Both the position numbers and the translations under genes were made by a program. A stretch of 64,000 nt of DNA from CAYLLD01 sp964425135. Its GTDB lineage: Bacteria > Pseudomonadota > Alphaproteobacteria > Rhodobacterales > Rhodobacteraceae. Location: assembly GCA_964425135.1 (NCBI GenBank), contig CAYRKW010000005.1:17147-81146 (forward strand). Direction: 5' to 3'. Shown here one piece after another: positions 27,081 to 35,402 of this stretch. Under the pieces are notes generated by a model. It did not search any database and was not told where the DNA came from. It worked only from the letters and a program-made list of their open reading frames with translations. Every line of letters starts with the position of its first letter. The stretch's first letter is position 1.

Positions 27081-27809
27081 CTACAAAACCCGCGCCAGAA
27101 ACTCTTTGGTGCGGGTCTCTTTAGGCGCGGTGAGGATTTGCTCTGGCGTGCCTTCTTCGAGGATCGCGCCTTTTTCCAAAAAGCAAATCTTATCGGCGGC
27201 CTCGCGGGCGAATTGCATCTCGTGGGTGGCGAGGATCATGGTCATACCTTGGGATTTGAGCGTGCGCAGGACGTCGAGCACCTCGCCGACAAGCTCTGGA
27301 TCAAGGGCGGAGGTGATCTCGTCAAAGAGCATCAACTCAGGCTCCATCGCCAATGCGCGCACAATCGCGACGCGTTGCTGCTGACCGCCTGAGAGTTGAT
27401 CAGGGTAATGACCCATCCGGTCAGCCAGCCCGAAGGCGTCAAAAAGCGCGGTGATCTGCGGTTTGAGCTGCGCGCGCGGGATGCCTTTGATGCGGTGCGG
27501 CGCGAGCATGACATTGGCCTCGGCGGTCATATGCGGGAAGAGGTTGAAGCTCTGAAACACCAGCCCAATGCGCTGGCGGATCGGCTGCGGGTCAAGCTCC
27601 GGGTCCGCAATCTCGCGACCGTCGAGATATATTTCGCCCTCATCAAGCGGCTCCAAGAGGTTAATTGTGCGCAGGAGCGTCGATTTGCCGGAGCCCGATG
27701 CGCCGATGAGGCAGATCATCTGACCCTCTTCAACCTGCAAATCGATGCCGCGCAAGACAGGTGTCCCGGCGAAGGCTTTGTGCAGGTTTTTGAGGATCAG
27801 TTTGGTCAT
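27081..27809 (-). CDS. Polar amino-acid ABC transporter ATP-binding protein
   Basis: 242 residues: Walker A LIGASGSGKSTLLRTINLLE, signature LSGGQQQRVAIVRAL, Walker B LMLFDEITSALDPEL. This is the GlnQ/HisP subfamily, without a C-terminal regulatory domain. Its ATG overlaps the permease stop (TGATG). Confidence 0.93.
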   Translation of the reverse strand: MTKLILKNLHKAFAGTPVLRGIDLQVEEGQMICLIGASGSGKSTLLRTINLLEPLDEGEIYLDGREIADPELDPQPIRQRIGLVFQSFNLFPHMTAEANVMLAPHRIKGIPRAQLKPQITALFDAFGLADRMGHYPDQLSGGQQQRVAIVRALAMEPELMLFDEITSALDPELVGEVLDVLRTLKSQGMTMILATHEMQFAREAADKICFLEKGAILEEGTPEQILTAPKETRTKEFLARVL

Positions 27810-28651
27810 CAGGAGCGTTGCCGGTTCTGGCGGGCGATCAGGTAATCGGCGTAGCGGGTGGCCGGCATTGTGATGGCGAGGAAGATGACAGCGGCTACCA
27901 CGTAGGGTGTGAAATTGGCGAGCAGGGATTTGAACACGCCCGCCTGGCGGAAAATCTCAACAGGGCCGATAAAGCTGAGCAAGGCGACGTCTTTTTGTAG
28001 GGCGATCAGCATGTTCATATTGGCAGGTACGACACGGCGGACGGCTTGGGGCAGGACGATGTAGCGCATGACATCCGCGTTCGACAGGCCCAGCGACAGA
28101 CCAGCCGAGCGCTGGCTTTGGTGGATAGATTCGATGCCGGAGCGGAAAATTTCGGCGACATAGGCCGAATAGGTCAGGATAAGCGCGAGCGAGCCCCAGA
28201 TATAGGGCGAATTCCACGGGCGCGGCAGGCCAAGGCCGGGGATGCCAAAGCCGATCAGATAGACGACGAGGATCACCGGCACGCCGCGAAAGATATCGGT
28301 GTAAATCGCCCCGAAAAGGCGCAGCGGGTAGAGGGCCGGGTTACGCACATCGCGGCAGATGGCGATGACCATGCCCCAGACCGCGATGAGCGGGGCGCAC
28401 CATAAGAAGATGGCGACGTCGAGCAGGAAAGCTTCGAGCAGTTTGGGGTAGGTTTTGGCGGCGACCTCCCAGTTGAAGAAACTGGCTTTGACCCGCTCCC
28501 ATCCTGGAGCCATGGGCACAAGGACGATGATGGCGATGAGAACGGCGAGGGTGGAGCCGCCTGCGCGCAGGAGCGCACGCCGTTTGAGACGGCGCTCATA
28601 GGCCTGGCGGCGGGTCAGTCCCGCAGCCGGATCAGTGCGTTGAGTTGTCAC
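27809..28651 (-). CDS. Amino-acid ABC transporter permease (HisM/GlnP type)
   Basis: 280 residues with an unusually long basic cytoplasmic N-terminus before the first helix (STLAVLIAIIVLVPMAPG). The HisM-family core includes FRGVPVILVVYLIGFG and YVAEIFRSGIESIHQSQRSA. It starts with GTG directly after the stop of the binding-protein gene. It is the only permease, so it probably works as a homodimer. Confidence 0.9.
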   Translation of the reverse strand: MTTQRTDPAAGLTRRQAYERRLKRRALLRAGGSTLAVLIAIIVLVPMAPGWERVKASFFNWEVAAKTYPKLLEAFLLDVAIFLWCAPLIAVWGMVIAICRDVRNPALYPLRLFGAIYTDIFRGVPVILVVYLIGFGIPGLGLPRPWNSPYIWGSLALILTYSAYVAEIFRSGIESIHQSQRSAGLSLGLSNADVMRYIVLPQAVRRVVPANMNMLIALQKDVALLSFIGPVEIFRQAGVFKSLLANFTPYVVAAVIFLAITMPATRYADYLIARQNRQRS

Positions 28652-29473
28652 CTACTTTATGACGGGAACGCCTGTGGTCTCGCTGAGCCATTTGGCCTCA
28701 ATCGCTGCCAGCGTGCCATCGGCGCGCAGAGCTTCGATGGCCTCATCAACGCAGGCTTTGAGCGGGCTGCCTTCTTCCATCAGCATACCAAACTGATCGG
28801 GATTTTCGGACCGGTCGGCGGGGAACTGGCCCAGAAGTACGCCATCTTCCAGAACAACTGCCGAGAGGTACAGCGCGGTTGGCAGATCAAACATGGCCGC
28901 ATCGATCTGGTTGGCTTTCATCGCCTCAACCACATCGGTGTTGTCGTTGTAAAGAAGCGGATCAGACGACGGGCCGATCAGGTTTTGCAGCATCGGCACA
29001 GCGGTGGTGTTGGCATCCGCGCCCCATTTTAGCTCTTTGAGCGTAGCAAGGCTGGCGTCTGCGCCATTATCGACGACCGTTTGGCGCGTGAGGACGGCCA
29101 TGGCAGAGGAATAGTAAGGGGCGGAGAAATCCACGACCTTGTCACGATCCTCGGTGATCGAGAACTGCTGGAGGTTCATGTCGAAGTTCTTGGCGCCCGG
29201 CTGGATGGATTCGTCAAACCCTGCGCGCACCCAAGTGACCGCATCGCCCTCAAAGCCCATTTCGGCGGCAACTGCCATGGCAACCGCAGCTTCAAACCCC
29301 TGACCGCTTTGGGGCGCGTCATCCAAGACCCATGGGAAATAGGCCGGATTGCCGGTCGCGAGCGTGAGAGTTCCATCCGTGATGGTCTTGCCTGCCGCGC
29401 AATGTCCGCCCGCGTAGGATGCGGTGGCGAAGGCTGCGAGTGCGGATGTCATGATGAGTGTGCGCTTGAGCAT
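28652..29473 (-). CDS. Amino-acid ABC transporter substrate-binding protein (family 3)
   Basis: 273 residues. Signal peptide TLIMTSALAAFATASYAG, then a family 3 solute-binding domain: LTLATGNPAYFPWV, GFEAAVAMAVAAEMGF, DMNLQQFSITEDRDKVVDFS. The start follows AGGGAGAGC. First gene of the three-gene importer. Ligand not predictable. Confidence 0.92.
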   Translation of the reverse strand: MLKRTLIMTSALAAFATASYAGGHCAAGKTITDGTLTLATGNPAYFPWVLDDAPQSGQGFEAAVAMAVAAEMGFEGDAVTWVRAGFDESIQPGAKNFDMNLQQFSITEDRDKVVDFSAPYYSSAMAVLTRQTVVDNGADASLATLKELKWGADANTTAVPMLQNLIGPSSDPLLYNDNTDVVEAMKANQIDAAMFDLPTALYLSAVVLEDGVLLGQFPADRSENPDQFGMLMEEGSPLKACVDEAIEALRADGTLAAIEAKWLSETTGVPVIK

Positions 29474-29581
29474 GAGAGCTCTCCCTTGTTCTGCGTTCCT
29501 TTGTTGCGCCCATAAGAGCGTGGATGGGAGGAGGGGACAAGGGGATTATGCGGCGGGATTGATGGGGTGATGGATTAGCCT

Positions 29582-29635
29582 GTCCCGGACTTGATCCGGG
29601 ACCTCTTGCGACCGGTGAGGAGGTCCCAGATCGGG
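29582..29635. repeat. Palindromic repeat after the amino-acid transporter promoter region
   Basis: GTCCCGGA (29582-29589) pairs with TCCGGGAC (29595-29602), and GGACCTC pairs with GAGGTCC about 15 bases on. It resembles the common Rhodobacteraceae TCCCGGACTTGATCCGGGA intergenic element. The remainder of 29474-29839 holds the motif at 29715 and the rplY terminator, with no gene. Confidence 0.6.
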
Positions 29636-29714
29636 TCCAGTGTATGGTTTTGGGTAACCCAAAGGTGAGCCGCTGGCGCGGCTCGCTTCATTTGGGATGC
29701 GCTACGCGCGCGGC

Positions 29715-29737
29715 GGGATATTTTTGAACCAAAGAAG
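29715..29737 (+). repeat. Short dispersed motif, copy A
   Basis: GGGATATTTTTGAACCAAAG followed by AAG. The reverse complement of 53609-53630 matches it at all but one base. Shorter related strings occur at 34527-34537 and near 3273-3295. All are intergenic. Confidence 0.5.
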
Positions 29738-29779
29738 GGATTGGTTTTGTCTGGATTTTAAGGGGTGCGGCGGGATGAC

Positions 29780-29809
29780 AAAAGGCCGCCCGTGATAGAG
29801 CGGCCTTTT
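29780..29809 (-). terminator. Rho-independent terminator of rplY
   Basis: Perfect 10-bp stem AAAAGGCCGC (29780-29789) and GCGGCCTTTT (29800-29809) with a 10-nt loop, 30 bp past the rplY stop on the minus strand. Confidence 0.85.
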
Positions 29810-29839
29810 AAAGTTGGAGTTTTGATGGGTGCGAAGGGT

Positions 29840-30511
29840 TTATTCTTCGGTTGCCTCTTCAGCGTCAGCTTCGGGTGCTGCACCCTCTTCGCCTTCGGTT
29901 GCTGCATCATCTTCTTCGCCCTCTTCATCCTCGGCGGATTTGAGGCTGGATGGGGCGGCGATGTTGGCGATCACGAAGTCGCGGTCGTCGATCATCGGGC
30001 GTGCGCCTTCCGGCATTTCGATATCGGAGATATTGATTGTATCGCCGATATCGAGGCCGGACAGGTCTGCCGTCAGCTCGGTCGGGATGTTGCCTGCGGT
30101 CACTTTGAGTTCCACATCATTACGCACGACCATAAGCGTGCCGCCGCGTTTAAGGCCGGGGCACTCTTCTTCGCCGATGAAATTCACGGGAATGTCGAGG
30201 TTGATCCGCGTTTTGCGGGTCAGGCGCAGGAAATCCACATGGGTGGGCAGGTCCTTGACCACATCGCGTTGAACCGCGCGGCAGATGACCCGGTTTTCCT
30301 GTCCGTCCACGCGCATGTTGTAGAGCGTGGACATGAACTTACCGGCCTTCAGGCGCTTGAACAGCTCGTTATACTTGAGATTGATGGCAATCGGCTCTTC
30401 GCCGCCGCCATACACAACGCCGGGGACGAGCCCCTCTCTACGTGCTGCTCTGGCGGCCCCCTTGCCCGTTCCCTTGCGCAGCTCGGCGTCGATATTTGGA
30501 ATATCAGCCAT
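29840..30511 (-). CDS. rplY: 50S ribosomal protein L25/general stress protein Ctc
   Basis: 223 residues of the long L25 (TL5/CTC) form that binds 5S rRNA. The N-terminal L25 domain includes GKGAARAARREGLVPGVVYG and HVDFLRLT; the beta-domain follows; the C-terminus is a long Glu/Asp/Ala tail (about 35 residues). The start ATG 30511 (MADIPNIDAE) is preceded by AAAGGAAAAG. pth, its usual neighbour in relatives, is not adjacent here. Confidence 0.95.
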   Translation of the reverse strand: MADIPNIDAELRKGTGKGAARAARREGLVPGVVYGGGEEPIAINLKYNELFKRLKAGKFMSTLYNMRVDGQENRVICRAVQRDVVKDLPTHVDFLRLTRKTRINLDIPVNFIGEEECPGLKRGGTLMVVRNDVELKVTAGNIPTELTADLSGLDIGDTINISDIEMPEGARPMIDDRDFVIANIAAPSSLKSAEDEEGEEDDAATEGEEGAAPEADAEEATEE

Positions 30512-30739
30512 AGTCTTTTCCTTTGGTTTCATCTGAAGGCGCGGTAATCCTCCAGGGGTGTAAGTACCGCTATGCACAGGCACAGGGCCTGAACAGCGCG
30601 CGTTTATGCGATTCCGCTCTTTGAGGGAAGAGGAAATCTTATGTGAATTGTGCGCGTGTTCACGTGCATCGATAAAACCGATTTCCAGACCTCACAAATG
30701 CTGGCAAGAATACGGGGTTTGGCAAGGATAGTTGCGAAA

Positions 30740-31717
30740 ATGGATGACACACCGCTCAAGGGTTGGAATTATACGCCGGAGGTCCCGCTTCAGGTCTCAC
30801 CCTTTTTTCGCTGGCCCTTGCGCCCGTTGGAGATGCTGGCCTGGGTCTGGAACGCGTGGTTTCTGATCTCGGAGCGGATGATCATTATCGGGATCGCGCT
30901 CGTCTCTTTCTACTGGTTTCAGCCGGCTTTGGAGGAGACAAAGACGCTCGCTTTGGGATGGATTGCGCAAATGTATCTGCGCAATCTCTTTTTGATGACT
31001 TTGGTGGCGGGCGGGCTGCATCTTTATTTCTATGCGTTCACCAAACAGGGCAAAGAGCTGCGCTACGATCCGCGCCCATTGATGAAGAACGGGCGGCAGT
31101 TCACGCTGGGTGGGCAGATCAGGGACAATATGTTCTGGACGCTGGCGAGCGGCGTCACAATCTGGACCGCGTATGAAGTTCTGATGTTCTGGGCGATGGC
31201 GAACGGTTACGCACCGATGCTGACATTTGCAGCGCATCCGGTGTGGTTTATCGCGCTCTTTTTAATGATCCCTATTTGGGAGAGTTTCTATTTCTACTGG
31301 ATACACCGGTTTTTGCACATTCCGTTTTTCTACAAACATGTTCATGCGCTGCATCACCGGAATGTCAATGTCGGTCCCTGGTCCGGGCTGTCGATGCATC
31401 CGGTGGAGCATGTGATTTTCCTCGGCTCGGTGCTGATCCATTGGATTGTTGCCGCGCATCCGATCCATATCCTCTATCATTTGCAGTATTACACGCTGAC
31501 GGCGGCCACGAGCCACACGGGGTTTGAGGGCCTGCTGATCAAGGACAAGAACCGCTTGGCGCTTGGCACGTTTCATCATCAGATGCATCACCGCTACTTC
31601 GAGTGCAATTACGGCTCGCTCGAAATCCCGTGGGACAAGTTTTTCGGATCGTTTCATGATGGGACGGCTGCGGCGAATGCGCGGATGAGCGAGCGGCGCA
31701 AGAAGATGATGGGGTGA
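30740..31717 (+). CDS. Sterol desaturase/fatty acid hydroxylase family membrane protein
   Basis: About 325 residues with several membrane helices and the di-iron histidine clusters of the family: HRFLH, HALHHRNVNVGPWS and FHHQMHHRYFECNYG. Such enzymes hydroxylate or desaturate lipids at a membrane di-iron centre. Bacterial substrates are mostly unknown. I took the ATG at 30740 (MDDTPLKGWNYTPE); the frame is open back to 30650. A truncated gene follows 4 bp later and may once have been a partner. Confidence 0.87.
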   Translation: MDDTPLKGWNYTPEVPLQVSPFFRWPLRPLEMLAWVWNAWFLISERMIIIGIALVSFYWFQPALEETKTLALGWIAQMYLRNLFLMTLVAGGLHLYFYAFTKQGKELRYDPRPLMKNGRQFTLGGQIRDNMFWTLASGVTIWTAYEVLMFWAMANGYAPMLTFAAHPVWFIALFLMIPIWESFYFYWIHRFLHIPFFYKHVHALHHRNVNVGPWSGLSMHPVEHVIFLGSVLIHWIVAAHPIHILYHLQYYTLTAATSHTGFEGLLIKDKNRLALGTFHHQMHHRYFECNYGSLEIPWDKFFGSFHDGTAAANARMSERRKKMMG

Positions 31718-31721
31718 GGTG

Positions 31722-31856
31722 ATGGCGGCGCTGACGGTTAAGGATCGGATTGAGGCGAAGGGCGAGCGGCAGCTTGCGTATGTGCAGGTTGCGCGCGCGG
31801 ACGAGGCGATTGCGGTCTCTGATGCTGGCACGGGCATGTTAGGCACGGCGCTCTAA
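31722..31856 (+). pseudogene. Truncated gene fragment, possibly PanB-like
   Basis: A 44-codon ORF 4 bp after the sterol desaturase stop with a good SD (GGGTGAGGTG). The peptide, including TVKDRIEAKGERQLAYVQ and ending GTGMLGTAL, resembles the first strand and helix of ketopantoate hydroxymethyltransferase-like TIM-barrel enzymes, then stops. It looks like the 5' end of a gene whose body was deleted. The family call is tentative. The 210 bp after it hold only the rpsT terminator. Confidence 0.4.
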
Positions 31857-32009
31857 AAGCCGAGAGCTGGTCGCTCGCAAGTTACGAAAGCCCCCCTGAT
31901 GGGACGCAAGTTATCGTTATGCGTTGGCGGGCTTACGTGTCAAAACACGTCACATTACAGACGCGTCAAATTGTAAGGGATCGCGAGAAAGCCCACCCCT
32001 CAAATGACA

Positions 32010-32031
32010 AACGCCCCATCAAAGGGGCGTT
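32010..32031 (-). terminator. Rho-independent terminator of rpsT
   Basis: AACGCCCC (32010-32017) and GGGGCGTT (32024-32031) form a perfect 8-bp stem with a 6-nt loop. On the minus strand it is followed by TGTCATTT, 36 bp past the rpsT stop. Confidence 0.8.
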
Positions 32032-32066
32032 CAAAACAGCAACTTCATCAAAGATGAGATGTCGGC

Positions 32067-32330
32067 TTAGGCCATCCGCTTCACAGCAGCAGCAAGACGG
32101 GAAATTTTCCGGCTTGCCGTCTTCTTGTGCAGGATGCCTTTGGTCGCGCCGCGCATAATCTCGGGCTGAGCGGCCTGCAATGCAGCGGCGGCGGCTTTCT
32201 GGTCACCACCGGCAACAGCTTCGTCCACCTTGCGAATAAAGGTGCGGATGCGCGATTTGCGCGCTTTGTTGACTTCTGTGCGGCGCTCGGTCTGGCGTGC
32301 GCGCTTTTTGGATCCAGGCGAATTAGCCAT
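32067..32330 (-). CDS. rpsT: 30S ribosomal protein S20
   Basis: 87 residues, the usual length: MANSPGSKKRARQTERR at the start, then RIRTFIRKVDEAVAGGD and KGILHKKTASRKISRLAAAV. It binds the 16S rRNA 5' domain. In many Rhodobacteraceae dnaA follows rpsT; here a terminator and an unrelated plus-strand gene follow instead. Confidence 0.97.
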   Translation of the reverse strand: MANSPGSKKRARQTERRTEVNKARKSRIRTFIRKVDEAVAGGDQKAAAAALQAAQPEIMRGATKGILHKKTASRKISRLAAAVKRMA

Positions 32331-32378
32331 GTCTAAAAAATTCCGATTCTGTCATTCGTTTCGTCGCAGATGCGCGGA

Positions 32379-32405
32379 TGTATAACCGAACGGTCAAGCT
32401 GTCAA
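32379..32405 (-). promoter_or_regulatory. Possible sigma-70 promoter of rpsT
   Basis: On the minus strand TTGACA (32405-32400) and TATACA (32384-32379) are separated by 15 bases, about 50 bp before the rpsT start. The spacing is shorter than ideal. Confidence 0.4.
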
Positions 32406-32423
32406 TTGGCGGTCTGAGAAAAA

Positions 32424-33575
32424 TCAAACGGCCCAAAGAGTGCGCTCCAGCAGCCACCACATGCCGATTGCTCCGACCATCAGCGATCCTGGAATGGTGA
32501 TCGCCCGCCGATACCACCGTTTCCTGCCAAAGGCGACGCCGACAAGGGCAAAGCATATGGCGATTACCGTGAGTTGTCCCAGCTCAACGCCGACGTTGAA
32601 CCCGATAAGGGCAGCAGCAAACTGACCCGGCGGCATGCCAAACTCGGAGAGCACGCCCGCAAAACCCAGTCCGTGCAAGAGGCCGAAGCCAAAGACGACA
32701 TAAGGGCGCCAGCGGGTCATGGTGGGGCTGAGGATGTTCTCAATCGCGATATAGACAATCGAGGCGGCGATGATCGGCTCGACAATGCTGCCGGGGAGGT
32801 TGAGGACGCCGAGCATTCCGAGCGCGAGCGTCACCGAATGGGCCAGCGTAAAGGCGGTGACCTGCCACAAGAGCGGTTTGAGCTGAGTTGAGAGGAGAAA
32901 CAGGCCGACAACAAACAGGATGTGATCGAGGCCGAGCGGGATAATATGCTCAAAACCGATGCTGATATAATCCATCAGGACGGCCCAGAACCCGACGTTT
33001 GTCGGACCCGAAATCGCTATCGGGTCGGACAGCGCGCCATTGTCCAAAAGCGCCGCATATCCGTCTTCGCCCAGGCTTGCCGTGCGGACGATCAATTGGC
33101 CCAATGCTGCGCCCCAGCCGATTTGCACCGTTTGCGTGCCTTCGGGCAGGGCGGCGGCGATGGAGACGGTCGAATATCGCGCCTCTTTTACGTCGCCCTT
33201 GTCAGGGACGGCGAAGCTGGTGATCTCAACCGGCAGTGTTTGCCCGTCCGCATTCACGCTCAGCGCATTCACAAAACTGTCCGCGCGCACGTTGAACTCG
33301 CCGCTGAGCCGTTCTGGCGACATGGCGCGCATCGCATCATAAAGCGTTGATTGCGGGCTGCTGTTGGTGTCGTCATGCTCGGTGCCGATGCCGGCAAGAT
33401 AGGCTTCGAGATTCATCTCGATCTCACCGAGCATCACGCCGTTTTCAAAGCGCACGTCCATGCGCGCCGCCGAGATTTCATGCGCCTTGGCATTCGTGGC
33501 GCAAACTGCCATCAAGGAGCCAATCAGTATCAATTGCGCTGCGATATGGCGCAGATGTCTTGTCAGGAACGCCAA
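32424..33575 (-). CDS. HupE/UreJ family membrane protein
   Basis: 383 residues. Probable signal peptide HIAAQLILIGSLMAVCATNA cut before HEISAARMDV, a periplasmic domain of about 160 residues, then the HupE/UreJ_2 membrane part with GLDHILFVVGLFLLSTQ, FTLAHSVTLALGMLG and GFGLLHGLGFAGVLSEFG. The conserved histidines suggest metal (Ni/Co/Cu) handling. The only start giving a signal peptide is a TTG at 33575, which overlaps the start of the divergent gene. Confidence 0.85.
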   Translation of the reverse strand: MAFLTRHLRHIAAQLILIGSLMAVCATNAKAHEISAARMDVRFENGVMLGEIEMNLEAYLAGIGTEHDDTNSSPQSTLYDAMRAMSPERLSGEFNVRADSFVNALSVNADGQTLPVEITSFAVPDKGDVKEARYSTVSIAAALPEGTQTVQIGWGAALGQLIVRTASLGEDGYAALLDNGALSDPIAISGPTNVGFWAVLMDYISIGFEHIIPLGLDHILFVVGLFLLSTQLKPLLWQVTAFTLAHSVTLALGMLGVLNLPGSIVEPIIAASIVYIAIENILSPTMTRWRPYVVFGFGLLHGLGFAGVLSEFGMPPGQFAAALIGFNVGVELGQLTVIAICFALVGVAFGRKRWYRRAITIPGSLMVGAIGMWWLLERTLWAV

Positions 33576-34390
33576 TGTATCACTTTCTGCTCGTCGTTGT
33601 TTTATGCGTCTCTACAGCCTTCGGGGTCAATCGTGCAACCGCCCATGAGCTTTGGTTGCAAACAACGCAAACCCAGATTGATCCAAGCGATGATATCCAG
33701 CTGGATATACGCATTGGCGAGTTTATGCGCGGCTCGACCCAGGCCTATACCGATCGCGGTGTGCGGCAGATGGGGTATTTGCACAATGGTGAGGCCAAGC
33801 CGCTGACGTCGCGGATCGGGGACCGCCCTGCGATCACGCTGCCGGAGGCTCAGGACGGGCTTTATGTGATCGGTCTGGAGACAAACGCGAACCGGATCAC
33901 CTATCAAAAGTTTGAGAAATTCGAGAATTTCGTGATCAATCACGGGATTGGTGACGCTGTTGAGGCGCATCGGGCGCGCGGACTTGCGGAGGAGAATTTC
34001 ACCGAAGCCTATTTCCGCTTTGCCAAGGCGCTGGTTGATGTGGGGGACGGGGCTGGCAGCGACGCGCCACTTGGATTTGCGTATGAGTTGGTAGCGCTCG
34101 ACAATCCTTATACCGATGCGGGTGATACGGTGCGCTTCCAGCTCCTCTATCGCAGCGCGCCGGTGGCCAATCATCAGGTGGATGCGTTTTTCCGTCCCTT
34201 TGAGGCGACAGGCGATGCGGAGCAGGTGAAATACACAACTGATGCGGACGGAATTGTCGCCATCCCGCGCAGGCCCGGGCGGATTTTGGTGAATGCGGTG
34301 CGAATTGAAGAACCGACGGAGGCGCTTGCGCAGCGGCTCGACGTGGTGTGGGTGAGCCTTTGGGCCTCTACGTCCTATTGGGTGTATTGA
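33575..34390 (+). CDS. DUF4198-like periplasmic protein
   Basis: 271 residues from the ATG at 33575, with AGGAAC upstream. Signal peptide MYHFLLVVVLCVSTAFG, mature part beginning HELWLQTTQTQIDPSDDIQL, which is the start of DUF4198 (NikM-like) domains. The C-terminal immunoglobulin-like part includes YTDAGDTVRFQLLYRSAPV and TDADGIVAIPRRPGRILVNA. DUF4198 proteins often sit beside metal transporters, so it probably works with the divergent HupE-type protein. Confidence 0.82.
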   Translation: MYHFLLVVVLCVSTAFGVNRATAHELWLQTTQTQIDPSDDIQLDIRIGEFMRGSTQAYTDRGVRQMGYLHNGEAKPLTSRIGDRPAITLPEAQDGLYVIGLETNANRITYQKFEKFENFVINHGIGDAVEAHRARGLAEENFTEAYFRFAKALVDVGDGAGSDAPLGFAYELVALDNPYTDAGDTVRFQLLYRSAPVANHQVDAFFRPFEATGDAEQVKYTTDADGIVAIPRRPGRILVNAVRIEEPTEALAQRLDVVWVSLWASTSYWVY

Positions 34391-34412
34391 GCGGGCCATA
34401 AGCGCTGAATGA

Positions 34413-34508
34413 GAGCGGTCCGACCGGGCGGTTAACAGCCGCAAAGCGGCCCGCCCAAGGGCGGTCGGACCGCTCGAATGCCTCGATTGGTCGCGCTGAA
34501 GCGCGACC
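34413..34508. repeat. Two adjacent hairpins between convergent genes
   Basis: GAGCGGTCCGACC (34413-34425) is the exact reverse complement of 34463-34475, with a nested GGGCGG/CCGCCC pair inside. A second hairpin GGTCGCGC-TGAA-GCGCGACC lies at 34489-34508. They separate the DUF4198 gene from the convergent enoyl-CoA hydratase gene and may stop transcription from both sides. Confidence 0.65.
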
Positions 34509-34562
34509 GATGGAATTCCTGCTGTTGATATTTTTGAGAATATAGCGGCGAGAACGCCGACC

Positions 34563-35339
34563 CTACTTCCCCCGAAACTTCGGTTTGCGCTTCTCTGCAA
34601 ACGCCATCATGCCCTCGGACTGATCGGCGGTGGCAAAGAGCGCGTTGAAAAGGCGGCGCTCGAACAGGACGCCTTCCTTGAGGGTCGTTTCGTAGGAACG
34701 GTTTACCGCTTCCTTGATCGCCATCGTCGCAAGTGGCGACTTTTCGGCGATTTTTGCAGCCGTGGCGAGCGCGTCTTCGATCAGCTCCTCAACAGGAACA
34801 ACACGTGAGACCAGGCCGGAGCGTTCTGCCTCTGTCGCGTCCATGAAACGGCCCGTCAGATGCATTTCCATGGCTTTTGACTTGCCGACAAAGCGCGTAA
34901 GTCGCTGCGTGCCGCCGATGCCGGCGACCACGCCCAAGTTCACCTCCGGTTGGCCAAACTTGGCATTTTCAGCGGCGATGATGAAATCGCACATCATCGC
35001 AAGCTCACAGCCGCCGCCCAGCGCATATCCTGCGACCGCCGCGATAATCGGCTTGCGCACGCGCATCAGTGCTTCGCTTTCGGGGGCGAAGAAATCCTCG
35101 GTGAACATATCAACAAAGGACTTTTCGGACATCTCCTTGACATCGGCGCCCGCCGCAAAGGCTTTGTCGTTGCCGGTGATGACAATCGCGCCGATGGAGT
35201 CGTTTGCCGACATCGCATCGAGCGCTTCGGCCAATTCGCCAAGCAAATGCGACGAAAGCGCATTGAGCGCATCTGGACGGTTCAGCCGGATCAGACCAAC
35301 ACGGTCTTTTGTCTCTACAATCAGCGTCTCAAAGGCCAT
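34563..35339 (-). CDS. Enoyl-CoA hydratase
   Basis: 258 residues of the crotonase fold. The oxyanion-hole segments AFAAGADVKEM and AVAGYALGGGCELAMMCDF are clear, and the catalytic glutamates are expected in GCELA and in FGQPEVNLGVVAGIGGTQRL. It hydrates trans-2-enoyl-CoA in beta-oxidation (FadB/PaaF type). The ATG at 35339 (MAFETLIVE) is preferred over the in-frame TTG six bases upstream. It lies 58 bp downstream of mutM on the same strand, a conserved neighbourhood in this family. Confidence 0.94.
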   Translation of the reverse strand: MAFETLIVETKDRVGLIRLNRPDALNALSSHLLGELAEALDAMSANDSIGAIVITGNDKAFAAGADVKEMSEKSFVDMFTEDFFAPESEALMRVRKPIIAAVAGYALGGGCELAMMCDFIIAAENAKFGQPEVNLGVVAGIGGTQRLTRFVGKSKAMEMHLTGRFMDATEAERSGLVSRVVPVEELIEDALATAAKIAEKSPLATMAIKEAVNRSYETTLKEGVLFERRLFNALFATADQSEGMMAFAEKRKPKFRGK

Positions 35340-35402
35340 GGCCAACTCGCGTTCAGCTTCATACGGACGTTCTGGTTTATCATGCCATGCCCCGCGTTCA
35401 AG

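Noticed and set aside
11950..31856. Shared string TTAGAGCGCCG at about 11950, 26976 and 31846
   Set aside because: Only 11-14 bases match, flanks are unrelated, and matches of this length are expected by chance in 64 kb.
31857..32066. Possible replication origin beside rpsT
   Set aside because: The dnaA gene is absent and no TTATCCACA-type boxes or AT-rich unwinding element could be found; only the rpsT terminator is present.
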